This document shows positions 36,778 to 47,500 of a stretch of DNA of 47,500 bases, in pieces (the stretch's first letter is position 1; the number at the start of each line of letters is the position of its first letter). The translations under genes were made by a program, and so were the position numbers. The notes under the pieces are model-generated. The model was not told the DNA's origin, did not search any database, and worked only from the letters and a program-made list of their open reading frames with translations. This DNA is from Halisarca cf. caerulea (lineage: Eukaryota; Porifera; Demospongiae; Chondrillida; Halisarcidae), in NCBI GenBank assembly GCA_963170055.1, contig CAUJGJ010000185.1, positions 371,075 to 418,574 on the forward strand. Direction: 5' to 3'.

Positions 36778-38115
36778 ATGGCCTCTGGACAGCCTTACTC
36801 GTACGGCAATCCGGACTTCCATAGCACCGCAGCCGGCAACGGAGAATCTTCTGTCGAGTTTCGTATTCCGGTGGTGAATCTTGGCGGCGGAAAGCCGTAC
36901 CACACTCAAGTGATCAAGACAGGCCCTAGAGAAGGCAGCAGAGAACCCGTTAGCAGAATTTTGACCTCTTGTTGTTTTGTTCAGCTTCTCACTTTCTGTT
37001 TCTGTCCCTGCAGAGTGTCGGCTACGTGTCCCATACGTTGCCTTCTGGTGTCAGTTCTGACCAGAACCAAAGGCCTTTCTCCTACACGTCGGAATCTACT
37101 GATTTTGGTAGAAGAAGCTTGCCAAGAAACTTAGACAGGTATGGAGGTACTCGTGTTGAGCAATTACCTATGAATTTCACACGTTTTGGTTCTGGCTCAC
37201 TTGCTAACTGGACACTGCAAGTGCACATGTGCAGAGCTCATACATGTAAGCAGTCGATGTGTGTTGCATGTAACCAGTTTGTGTGCGTTACATGTAACCA
37301 GTTTGTGTGCGTTACATGTAACCAGTTTGTGTGCGTTACATGTAACCAGTTTGTGTGCGTTACATGTAACCAATCGATGTGCGTTGCATGTAACCAGTTT
37401 GTGTGCGTTACATGTAACCAGTTTGTGTGCGTTACATGTAACCAATCGATGTGCGTTGCATGTAACCAGTTTGTGTGCGTTACATGTAACCAATCGATGT
37501 GCGTTGCATGTAACCAGTTTGTGTGCGTTGCATGTAACCAGTTTGTGTGCGTTACATGTAACCAGTTTGTGTGCGTTGCATGCAACCAATTAATGTGCAT
37601 TACAATTTGATTTGCTGAAGCAAATGTGGCGTGTAAGAAGTCAGTGTTAGTACCTTTGGGAGCCATAGAAATTCAACGCAGTGAAAGCTTCAATAAAGGA
37701 CACTTTGGGACAGCTTTGTTCCTTGTGAGGTTATGGTTTGGGGCCTTAAGTCGTATTCTTTGTAGAGAGGTTTATTGTACTGTGTCCTCATTTGGGAGAG
37801 TCCCTATATTCAGAGGTTCGCTGTAGTAGCAACACCCGCCAGTAAGAATGTCGGTGCTCCGTACTGGGTTGAGACCTCAGATATTCTATTATAGTGTAGA
37901 ATGTCTGTGTGGGGACCAACATGCCTTCTTTTCTTTTAAGTATGTATATGTATAAATTCAAATGTGCATTCTTTAAGGGGGCATCTCTGTCAAGATCATA
38001 TTTTGTCCTCTCAAGTTTGGAAATTGGTTACTTGCACACTGTCATAGAATGAAGTTCATATGTGGTCACACAAAATTGCTATGTGGATGTCCTGTGAAGT
38101 TGGAGGGGAAGGTCT

Positions 38116-38174
<59 letters not shown>

Positions 38175-38950
38175 TGTATGTGTGTGTATGTGTGTATGTG
38201 TGTATTGTGTATTGAGGTTAGAGTGTCATTGTTGTTGTGCAGTGACTGTTTGTTGTGGTGGTGTTTGGAGGTTGGTTGGGGGCAGTTGGGTGTGTAGGAA
38301 GTGTTCATATTGTGCAGTTGTGGGTTGTGGTGGGCTTGTTTTTGAAGTGAGGTTGGGTGCATAGGTGGTGATGCTGTTTACAAGTTAACCAAGCTGGAGT
38401 GCTGTGTGTGTGATGTGAGAATGGGTGGTGCTGTAAGTCTCCTGTTTGGCTGGGCTCTAGAGTCTTTGAGATGACACAGACTAGGGTACACTTCATCACA
38501 GACAGTGGTCTGTCCGTATCACTACTGCTTGCAGTAGTCATGTCTATTGATTTCTTCAATGATGTGATATGGATGTGATTATCATTTGATCTTTGTACAT
38601 TTCATAGACCGAGCAATCGTGCAAAGGATCCAATGGCAGGTAGATCTGTTCATATAACAGAGGGAGGAGGTGGTACCTCTATAGATGGTGGGAAAGTTGT
38701 TACCATCAAGACCAAAACAAAGAAGGGTGGACTGCCCTCTGAGTCCACTGGGAAGTTAGTGTTTTGAGTTGTCATGATGTGTGTGTGTGTGTGTGTAACA
38801 TTACCTCAAAATAATAAAGTAACATCTACGTATAATAATATTACTTGTACGTTGTCAGAAGTAAAGATCAAATGGTGGGTGGACAGATGTCCAGCATTGT
38901 CATTTCGGGTCAGACAATTTCAGCTTTGCTCTGACAATTTTTTTGACATC

Positions 38951-39000
<50 letters not shown>

Positions 39001-39480
39001 AAATGATTTAGTTAGTGCTCAGCCAACTGTCTAGCCCAAGCCTTTTTGGGTCAGACAAAATGCAAGAATGGTGGGACAATGTCTGAATACTGACCATTAT
39101 TTTCAACTCTGCAGCATTGTGTGCCATGTTCTAGTCTATGTATGATGGATATAAGGCACAAGCTACCAATTTGTGTTTAAACTTGTGTGAGGGATTTCCC
39201 CCTCATAAATTCTAACCTGCATGAAAGTGCTGTAGTTACGCACATACAGTAGAAAGTATGTGGTTGAGTGTCACTATCACTGCAACCTCAGAAAGACCAT
39301 ACCTGTGGGCAGCAGGTGTATGTGCTCTGACAGTACTGTGCCAATCAATGACTGCATGCCTCATGTATGCTACAGCTTGAGTGGTCACTACCAGACTGCA
39401 TACCATCCTGTTATGTACATATGTATATATGTACGTACTTTCTGGCCCTTGTATAGAAGGTTATTGTTTGGTCTCTCTCT

Positions 39481-39519
<39 letters not shown>

Positions 39520-39544
39520 TATGTGTGTGTGTGTGTATGTGTGT

Positions 39545-39616
<72 letters not shown>

Positions 39617-40889
39617 ATGTGTGTGTGTGTGTGTGTGTACATGTGTGTGTGTGTGTGTGTGCCAAGTCAAGTTGTAGTTAATCAGTGAATGGCTGTGTGT
39701 GTGGTGTATGCGGATCAGTTTTCATGTCTCCTCGTGGATTGTGGTTCTGTGTGTATGACATCAATGAGCCAGTCATTGATCCAACTAGATAACGCCGCCA
39801 CGTCTTTGGCATGTAACTGAACACTAGCCAGTGTATTATCCTTCAATTACTGAATTAGTTCAATATTGTTAATTTATATTAAACCCGTTAGATGTGTGGT
39901 ATGATATTTCCACTTTAGAATTTCACTCCAATCCTAGTCAACTCCAGTCCCAACCCTTGTCCACCTCAATCCCAACATTTGTCCACCTCAATCCCAACCC
40001 TTGTCCACTCCAGTCCCAACCCTTGTCCACCTCAATCCCAACCCTTGTCCACTTCAATCCCAACCCTTGTCCACTCCAGTCCCAACCCTTGTCCACTCCA
40101 GTCCCAACCCTTGTCCACTCCAGTGTCAGCCCTGTCTGCTCCACCGTCTAATGTGTCTTCATTTCACCATCATCCTTGTCTTATTCTCAGAGGTCCAAAT
40201 GTGTTTGACAAGGTCAAACGGCGAGACGAGGAGACTACAGGACCAGCTCAGAACAAGCAGTGGGTCCAGGTCCAGAAGAAGACCTTCACCAACTGGTTCA
40301 GAGACCGTGTCAAGGGCAATGCATCCAAACCATTGAATGACATTGAGGAGGACCTTAAAGACGGTAAACTTCTTCATGACTTGATGAAGGCCCTCACTGA
40401 AGGAACTCATGGAACCAGAGTGTGAGTAGTGTGTGTGTGTGTGTGTGTTTTGTCAACAGAACATTTTTGGCAGTATTAAGTGTCCCTTCCATGTCAGTTA
40501 TAAATATTATTTTGTATGCTTCTCTACCAGTATTCAGTACTGGTCTTTTGACTGTGAAAAAGTGTGTGTGACGGTGTGCCTGACCATCCACTGGTCTTCC
40601 CCATTTTTAGGCCACACCAGAGACCAGCTCTGCGAGTACAGCAGATCGAGAATGTCAACCTTGCTCTGATGAGTATGAAGGAGGAGAGAGTGCCCATTGT
40701 CGGAATAGGTAAGCTTTATTTGTTTGTGTAAATAGTTGTAGCCACTTGGGGATACTCTGTCCCTTGCTATGCCCCTGCCTCCTCAAACACCACCCAGTGG
40801 GGATTAAAATGCAGCTGAAGTGCCCTGTGTAGCAGCTGGAGTGCCTTGTGTAGTATATCAGTTTATCACGCACACATGTACATACGTAC

Positions 40890-40941
<52 letters not shown>

Positions 40942-42144
40942 GTGTGTGTGTGTGTGTGAGCATGTGACATGAGTTGTGATGTGACCTCTGATACTAATCT
41001 CGTGCTGTGTATTTCCTGACGTCTTCAGGTGGTGAGGACATTTGTGATGGAAACCTGAAGCTGATTCTGGGAATGATCTGGTGTCTCATCATCCGCTATC
41101 AGATTGCTGACATCAGCACCACAACACGTAAGATATCAGCAAAGAACGTCCTACTCCAGTGGATGCAGGCGCAGCTCCCTCATAGAGGGATCACCAATTT
41201 CACAAAGAACTGGAATGATGGTATCACACTGGCTGCTCTCATAGACTCCCTCCAGCCAGGCCTCATCCCAGACTGGGAGTCTTGGTCACCAGAGAACGCA
41301 GTTGAGAATGTCAAGAAGGCCATGAAGATCGCAGAGGAGAACTTCGACATCCCACAAATTATTGAGCCCAGTGACATGGCTGCTCTCAACCCAGATGAGC
41401 TGTCCGTCATGACCTACCTCTCATACTTCTGTGGTCCTGACTCAGTTGGTTTCCACATCTTGAAGAACTGGGTAAACTCTCGCATCCCAGAGCCTCACAT
41501 CACCAACTTCAGCTCTGACTGGAAAGACGGTCGTGCGTTGTGTGCTTTGAATGACTCCTTCATCCCAGGACACATGCCAACAGCTGAGGAGATCATGCAG
41601 AGACCTCCAGTACAGAATGTTACCAAAGCCATGGGATTTGCCAAGGATAGGCTTGGTGTTGAGGCCAATCTCTCTCCCAACGACTTCTGCAACCCTGACA
41701 TCGACCCTTTGTCTGTCATGACCTACATATCCAGATTCAGATCAGCCAAGCCAAAAGAAGATGCAGCCTCGCGTGTCAGTGTTGTGGGGTCTGGCATCAG
41801 TGGAGGATCTGTTGGACAAGAGGCGAGCTTCTTTGTGCGCAACCTCCCTCGGGGCAGCGAAGTCTCAGTCACTGTGACAGCTCCTGATGGTTCTGATGTT
41901 CCAGTTACCCAACGAGTCACAGACACAGGCTCCCTCCACGTGTTCTACACACCTCCCATGCCTGGAACATACACAGTGACCGTGGAGCTGGATGGAAAGC
42001 CCATTTACGGTTCTCCCTTCAAGGTTAGCTAGAGTCACACAGACAATTGTACAGCTCTGTGTGGTGAGAGCAGTCTGAGTAAATAGATGAATGTAAGTTC
42101 ATGCTTGACTCTAGCTTATTGCATTATTTTGTGGTGTAATGTAG

Positions 42145-42175
<31 letters not shown>

Positions 42176-45100
42176 TACGTACCGTATTTGTTCGAATAGA
42201 AGCCGGGTGTTGGCTAAGTGTTTCTTGAATAGAAGCCAGGTTCGAATACACGCCGGGTACTCCTGCTATAGTGAGGTAGTTTCCACTTCAAGGTGTGATT
42301 TTCGGATATGAATGTCACGGAGGAGTATCTACGACTAAGAGAAGGTCAGCTACGTATGTCAAAGAGAAAGCTACGTATGCAATGTCAAATTCAAGTTAAA
42401 AGTGGCAAAGTGTGCAAGAAAGACCACTGAAGAATCAGCATAGGTGCCAAGTTTCCAGAATTATCTTCAGGGACACCCTATGCACAGTGTACTTCAAGTT
42501 CAGTATTGTCAGCATACTGTCGACTGCATTCCATGCAGGGCTTGCAGTTGTGTACATGTAGTATACCATCATAAGCACAAAATATGGATAATATTGAATG
42601 TGTAACGTATCAATGGAACTGGTTGGTAGTTTGCAACTTCTAACCTAGCCACGAAGACCATCCTTTTACAAGATCAGAGCAAACTCACTGACTGTAAGAT
42701 TAGTGTTGCTAACATGTTGGGAATTTCTTAGATATTTGGATACATTGTCACCATGAAATAGCAATACTACTGTAGTCTGAGAGTCCTATAACTGCGATTG
42801 CATTGTATCGACACTGTCTGCAACCCTACATTATTGATTGAATAGCATCACCAACATTTTGTATGGCTTCACTCATGAACATTTACAAGTTGTGCAATAC
42901 CAACATGGCGACTCTGGATAGTTTGCACTGGTTACTGTAAAGTCTCCATTTTGCTACCGATTGTGAACAATTCTGTTTAAAAGCTTTCTATCTAAATCGC
43001 TGGTGATATGTAAAGTGTAAAAAAGAGGCTAATTTATTGGAAATTTGTCGTTTAATGGTTACAAACCTTAGAATCTGGGATGAAGTAGCCTTTCATCCGG
43101 GATCCGGGACACAGGACTTTTTTCCATGACTGTCCCGGACAATCCAGGACAGTTGGTACATATGAATCGGCCAACAACATTGTCCTCTTTTCAAACAGAA
43201 AAAGCAAGCTGATGGTACGCCTGGTGTTTCTAAAGATGCTTTCCTTTTTAAAAGTCCACAATGGTATATTGGCAGCCATTTCTATTATTATTTCCTGTAC
43301 TTCCTGTACTACTGTAAGCCAGGATAAAACCTTTTGGAAATAAATTAGAGACCAGAGCTTCTATTCAAACAAATACGGTACGTATTCATGTACATGCATG
43401 TATACAGAGTTTATGTAGCAGTGAAGTTACCACATACATTGATTAACTGAGCATCCTCCCCCTCCCTCTGTGCAGGTGACCCACCATGATGCCCCTCAGC
43501 CCAGCAACTGTATCATATCTGGCGCAGGACTGCAGAGAGCACAAGTAGGACAGTGGGCGGAGTTCCAGGTCGATTGCACCAAGGCAGGCCCAGGGAGCCT
43601 TGGGGTCCAGATTCGCTCTCCTCAAGGAGAAATTGAACATGAGGTTGATGTTAAGAGTGACAAAGTGTTTGGTGTGCGTTTTGAGCCCCTAGCCATTGGA
43701 CAGCACCAGATCAGCTTGACATGGGCTGCTCTCCCCATCCCAGGGGGTCCTTATGTATGCCAGGTCTCTGACCCCTCAAAGTGCATCGCCAGTGGACCAG
43801 GTCTCAGTGGGGGCAAGTTGGGTAAGCCAACATCCTTCAATGTCTCCACCATTGGAGCTGGACCTGGGAACCTTGAAGCATCTATATTTGGTCCAGGTGG
43901 CACCTTGCCTCTAGATCGTGCTGATGGTAGTGGTGATGTATCCTTCAGGTACACTCCAAAGCATCAAGGTAGCTATCTCATTGATGTGAAATGGGATGGA
44001 TTCCCCATTGCGGGTAGTCCCTTTAAGGTACGACCGGCGGCCGCTGTAGACCCTTCACGGGTTATCGTGATCAAGCCACCCTCTACTGTCAAGTCCAACA
44101 CTCCAACTTCCTTCCTGGTCAACACCAAGTCTGCTGGACATGGAGTGTTGAAGGCAGAGGCCAAAGGACCACACGTGACAGAGAAGTGTCAGATCCACCA
44201 GGAGGAGGAGGGGATGTACAGAGTCACATTCACACCCGTTGAAGTGGGTAGATATGACATTGACGTGACTTATGGCGGGAGCCGTGTGCCCATGGCTCCA
44301 TTCCCAGTTGTAGTAAAGGACCCATCAGCATGTGTCGTGGACGCTAAAGCTGTGGCCGGACAGACCATCAGAGCCAATGAAACTGTAGTCATACCCGTCT
44401 CCACCAAGCTGGCTGGAGATGGCGTGATCACTGCTACAGCTCGAGGACCAGCTCGTCTAGATGACCTTCCTGTCACCAAGCAGGTTGCTGGGTTCTACAA
44501 CGTCACCTTCACCCCTGACACACCTGGCTTGCACCTTCTAGACATATACTTTGATGGAGACTTGGTCACGGAGTCCTCAATCCAGATCAATGTGGAACCG
44601 CCAGGTGACATTATATTTGAGAAGCCCCCAACCCACGATGGGTACTACTACACCAATGAACAGCTTGACTTCATCGCACACACCACAGATGATGACCAAA
44701 CAGAGCTGAAGGTGTCTGCTTTCGGGATCAAGTCCAACTCCATCCCACACATATCATTGGAGAAGCGTCCAGGAGTGGGTCAAGTGGTCCATCTGACTGC
44801 ATCCTACCCGGATGACTACCGTGTTGACGTCAGCTATGGTGGTCAACCCATATCAGGATCTCCTTTCATCATTCCAGTGGTCCAGCCCCCTAATGCCCGA
44901 GCTGTGGTGCTAGGAGACCCGGTCATACCCCTGGAACCTGGGAGGCCGATTGAGATGAGTGTGGATGCCTCAGAAGCTGGGACAGGAGGACTAAGTTACA
45001 ATGTTACAGGGAAACTGGCTGGCCAGGTGCGCGCGGACAGCACCATGATAGCTCCCAATGTGTACAACATATACTTCGTCCCACCCATCGACGATGATTA

Positions 45101-45638
45101 TGCCATCGACATATTCTGGGGACGTGACCAGGTGCCTGGATCGCCCGTCATCATCTCCTACTCTCAGCAGGAGGACGAGCCGCCAGTACAGATCACAGTT
45201 GATCCCGAGAAGGATGGTATTGGTTCACTGACAGCATCTGCGGTCTGTAGAACCACGGGTGAAGTCACCCCAGTGGAGGTCAGGCAGTACGAGAGGGGTA
45301 AGTATCGTTTGGCGTTTGACCCTCCCTTTCCAGATCTCTACGATTTACAAGTTCAGTGGAACGGATCCCCACTGGATGGCTCTCCGTTTGAGATTGACTG
45401 CAGGAGTATTGACGGCTCATCAGTTGCAGGGGATCTGGATAACATGGTATCCAAGCTAAAGGCTGAGGTGTTTGGGGAGAATGCAGGGGAAATCCCAACA
45501 GAAATCGTTCAGCTTGACAACGGGGACTATCAGGTTCAATTCGCAGGCAGAGCAAGAGACCTTTATCAGATGAACCTCTACTGGCAAAACCGTAAAATCA
45601 AAGGATCACCATTTGAAATTGACAAGCGTTCAAAGTAG
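36778..45638 (+). CDS. FLN: Filamin with three CH domains and nine filamin repeats (jitterbug-type)
   Basis: Filamins cross-link actin filaments and anchor membrane proteins to the cortex. Coding exons: 36778-36948, 37014-37138, 38608-38754, 40191-40421, 40611-40708, 41029-42023, 43476-45638; they join in frame to 1309 residues. Residues 1-148 are polar and unrecognised. CH1 starts near 171 (KQWVQVQKKTFTNWFRDRV) and ends ILGMIWCLIIRYQI. CH2 begins KNVLLQWMQAQLPHRG and CH3 FHILKNWVNSRIPEPHI, each with a tryptophan-rich W(K/N)DG core. Nine immunoglobulin-like filamin repeats follow, recognisable by endings such as GSPFK and GSPFEID; the first ends exon 41029-42023 and eight share the last exon. 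Vertebrate filamins have two CH domains and 24 repeats; three CH domains recall Drosophila jitterbug. AATAAA occurs at 45926. Confidence 0.95.
37243..37590. repeat. 24-bp minisatellite in filamin intron
   Basis: About 14 units of CATGTAACCAGTTTGTGTGC then GTTA, alternating in part with CAATCGATG variants. A multiple of 3, so several frames stay open (Cys-Asn-Gln-Phe-Val repeats), but splice sites place it wholly inside the intron 37139-38607. Confidence 0.93.
38118..38204 (+). repeat. (TG)n tract in filamin intron
   Basis: TG tract with TATG breaks in the intron before the exon at 38608. The flanking sequence 37600-38600 shows no gene. Confidence 0.92.
39485..39660 (+). repeat. (TG)n tract in filamin intron 3
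   Basis: TG tract with TATG and TACATG breaks in the intron 38755-40190. A smaller tract lies at 38953-38998 in the same intron. Confidence 0.93.
39937..40130. repeat. 22-bp minisatellite upstream of filamin CH1 exon
   Basis: About nine units of TCCCAACCCTTGTCCACTCC plus AG or TCAA variants, ending about 60 bp before the acceptor of exon 40191-40421. Confidence 0.9.
40892..40939. repeat. (GA)n microsatellite in filamin intron 5
   Basis: Twenty-four GA units followed by a short TG run, in the intron between exons 40611-40708 and 41029-42023. Confidence 0.95.
42181..43379. mobile_element. 1.2-kb non-autonomous DNA transposon in filamin intron 6
   Basis: The left end ACCGTATTTGTTCGAATAGA matches the complement of the right end ACCGTATTTGTTTGAATAGA with one difference, and both continue AGC. 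ACGT flanks both sides (42177-42180; 43380-43383), a possible 4-bp target duplication. GAATAGAAGCC is repeated inside the left end. No transposase frame is visible. It fills most of the intron 42024-43475. Confidence 0.8.
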
Positions 45639-46075
45639 TTCTGCTCCAAATACATGAGAGACTGATTAGCTAGCTACATCTTAGCCCCTGGCCAGTTTAA
45701 ACCAACTTTTGACTAGTTCTGTTTGCATATTGTAGAGCCCATATATTTTAGCTGTTGTTTTCCTACTTTAATTTTTCTGTAATTTTATGATTATTTTGAT
45801 CAGAATTGTCTCCCCCTATACATTAACTGTCCTCAATTATTGTACAAGTGTGTACTATGCACCATAGAAGGTTACATGTTTGGTAATTATAACATTGAAT
45901 GAACTTATAATTATTGCAAATTTTGAATAAATTGCAATTAAACCAGGAAATTAATGATTTACAGCATGAAGTAACAAGCTAACTGATTGCAAACTAAACA
46001 TAATATGCACATGGTCCATGCATGCATAACAGCACTAATCCTACAAGATGGCTGACAGTGGTCTGGCTACACCTG
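45639..46075. other. Convergent 3' intergenic interval, filamin / DyP peroxidase
   Basis: Only 437 bp separate the two stop codons. It is AT-rich and holds AATAAA at 45926-45931, the probable filamin polyadenylation signal. No other gene is seen. Confidence 0.7.
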
Positions 46076-47079
46076 TTAAAGAGCTTTTATCTCATCGTGC
46101 CCTGGCATGTACCAGTAGGTGCTCTTGACACACTTTGTCAGCTTCATGATGTGGTCACACAACCCGTCATCTGACACGCCCACCATCCGGTCCAGCATGA
46201 AGTCGAGGTTGGCAGGAGACGCCGCATACCCAATGAAGAACAGTCCGGCTTCCCCACTGAGACAGCCGTAAGGTTGAGACTGACGAACCAGCTCGAAAGG
46301 CTTTGGCTGGTTGGGCACAGTTGTCCCCACCATGCGTGCAACATGGGAGAAGCCTGGTTTGTTCTTGAGCTCAATGCTGTCCTCCCTCGTCCTACCAACC
46401 CATCCCTCCATCACTTTGTCCTTTGTATTGTGAATGCAGTCAAAGTCGTGAATCCACTTTTGGGTGACCTGCAAACAGGTCATGTGACAAACATGTGACA
46501 CAGTCAGATTTTGAAATTTGTAACATCAACAAGATATATAGTCTCATACCCAGCCCCACTTCCGCCCGCCATTTTATTTGGGCGAAGAAGTGCGTGTGTG
46601 AGCCATTATGCGAGAATGGGGCTGGGTACGAGACTACAAGATATAGAGGAAAAGGTACACAAACATGACATATGCTGTTTATGTATATAATATAAGTACA
46701 TATAAATATCCACAACACACACACACACACACGCACACACACACACACACACACACAGAGTGCATACGAGATAACTGCCTCCTTTGGCATTCAGCCCCAC
46801 TTGTGCCCTGTGTTCCTCATCTGCTGGATTCTCAGTTCCATCCACAAACCCACTCATGTCTCTGCCGTTCTTGTAAACAAAACCGTAAATGTCCTCAACA
46901 GAAGCTACCGAGTCTTTAGGCAAGCTCCTGAGAAACTCCTTGGTAAGTTCAAACAGATTTCCTCTGTTGTGGCTCTTCGCATGCACAAACACATCCCCTC
47001 CACTGCTGGGCATCTCCCCAAGGGGGCACTTACGATGACAGTGTGTGAAGTTCTCTGTACCACCTTTCCCCTTGGTCAC
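46076..47079 (-). CDS. DyP-type haem peroxidase, C-terminal exons
   Basis: Dye-decolourising peroxidases use hydrogen peroxide to oxidise dyes and phenolics. Exons in transcript order are 47079-46768 and 46468-46076, joining in phase 0 (GGSYL|VTQKWIHDF). The N-terminal part lies beyond the right edge. The first exon has GEMPSSGGDVFVHAKSHNRG and the catalytic GXXDG motif as GFVDGTENP. The second has PGFSHVARM, where the His fits the proximal haem ligand, then VRQSQPYG (usually RRSMPYG) with the distal Arg, and GLFFIGYAASPANLDFMLDR. The C-terminus ends without a targeting signal. Earlier exons are not recognised in 47080-47500, which is mostly repeat. The family is chiefly bacterial and fungal; spliceosomal introns show that this one is a resident animal gene. 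Confidence 0.92.
46539..46636. mobile_element. Fold-back MITE, 98 bp, in DyP intron, with 9-bp target duplication
   Basis: The arms TAGTCTCATACCCAGCCCCA and TGGGGCTGGGTACGAGACTA pair with two mismatches. CAAGATATA flanks it exactly on both sides (46530-46538 and 46637-46645). It belongs with the elements at 12943 and 25223. Confidence 0.85.
46710..46757 (-). repeat. (CA)n microsatellite in DyP intron
   Basis: CA on the plus strand, so TG on the coding strand of the DyP gene, starting 11 bp after its splice donor (exon ends 46768). Confidence 0.95.
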
Positions 47080-47216
47080 CTGAGAGATGTGCACGTGTAT
47101 CATGTGATCCGCCGCATGTGCATATCATGTGAATCATAACAGTATGTACATATGTGCAGGCACAAAGTTTTCAACATACTTGTATCACACACTGTGTGTG
47201 CACATGTGTGTGCTAG

Positions 47217-47410
<194 letters not shown>

Positions 47411-47500
47411 TCACATAATACATATGCACTGGACACACAAGCAACAGTTCCTGCTTTGATGGGTAGAATGTGGCCCATTACAAAAAACAAACTGTCTACA

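Noticed and set aside
37186..37666. Cys/Asn/Gln or His/Val repeat frames as coding
   Set aside because: They come from a 24-bp minisatellite within a filamin intron; the flanking exons join in frame without it.
47411..47500. Possible further DyP exon at the right edge
   Set aside because: The reverse strand has a short open stretch, but no recognisable DyP N-terminal motif or convincing splice pair could be seen in 90 bp.

Overview
This is intron-rich animal nuclear DNA. Exons are short and flanked by canonical GT/AG sites, a WD40/LisH corepressor gene and a filamin are present, and introns are packed with (TG)n tracts and minisatellites. The protein set fits an early-branching animal. A sponge is my best guess, from general impression only; nothing in the window proves the phylum.

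Layout. (1) Positions 1-2363, minus strand: 5' part of a TBL1X/TBL1XR1 corepressor gene, running off the left edge. (2) A head-to-head interval of about 110 bp (2364-2475) separates it from (3) a plus-strand cluster of three related ten-exon genes, called here 7TM-A (2476-10041), 7TM-B (16701-23159) and 7TM-C (28706-36210). Each encodes about 470-540 residues with seven predicted membrane spans, a cytoplasmic-type N-terminus and the last span at the C-terminus. That layout and the hhhhhQ ending of span 7 recall the gustatory-receptor-like (GRL) superfamily of ligand-gated channels rather than GPCRs. (4) Positions 36448-45638, plus strand: a filamin with three CH domains and nine filamin repeats (jitterbug type). 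(5) Positions 46076-47079, minus strand, convergent with filamin: 3' part of a DyP-type haem peroxidase, running off the right edge.

The region from 7TM-A exon 9 to the first filamin intron appears twice in tandem (about 9478-23584 and 23585-36617). The first copy therefore ends with a spare filamin promoter and 5'-UTR exon at 23415-23584, which reads as identical over 170 bp to the real one. The second copy begins with a broken fragment of 7TM-A exons 9-10. The duplication produced 7TM-B and 7TM-C. After it, the copies took different transposons: a hAT-like MITE, a LINE remnant, an endonuclease-type retroelement and fold-back MITEs in the first; a 2.7-kb element with 230-bp inverted repeats in the second.

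All three 7TM genes share the same exon number and intron phases. They also carry intronic tandem repeats at matching positions, notably a pyrimidine-rich minisatellite in intron 4 of each. Most long reading frames in the window (poly Cys-Val, His-Thr, Leu-Cys-Ser) are translations of these repeats and are not genes. No tRNA, rRNA or CRISPR was seen.
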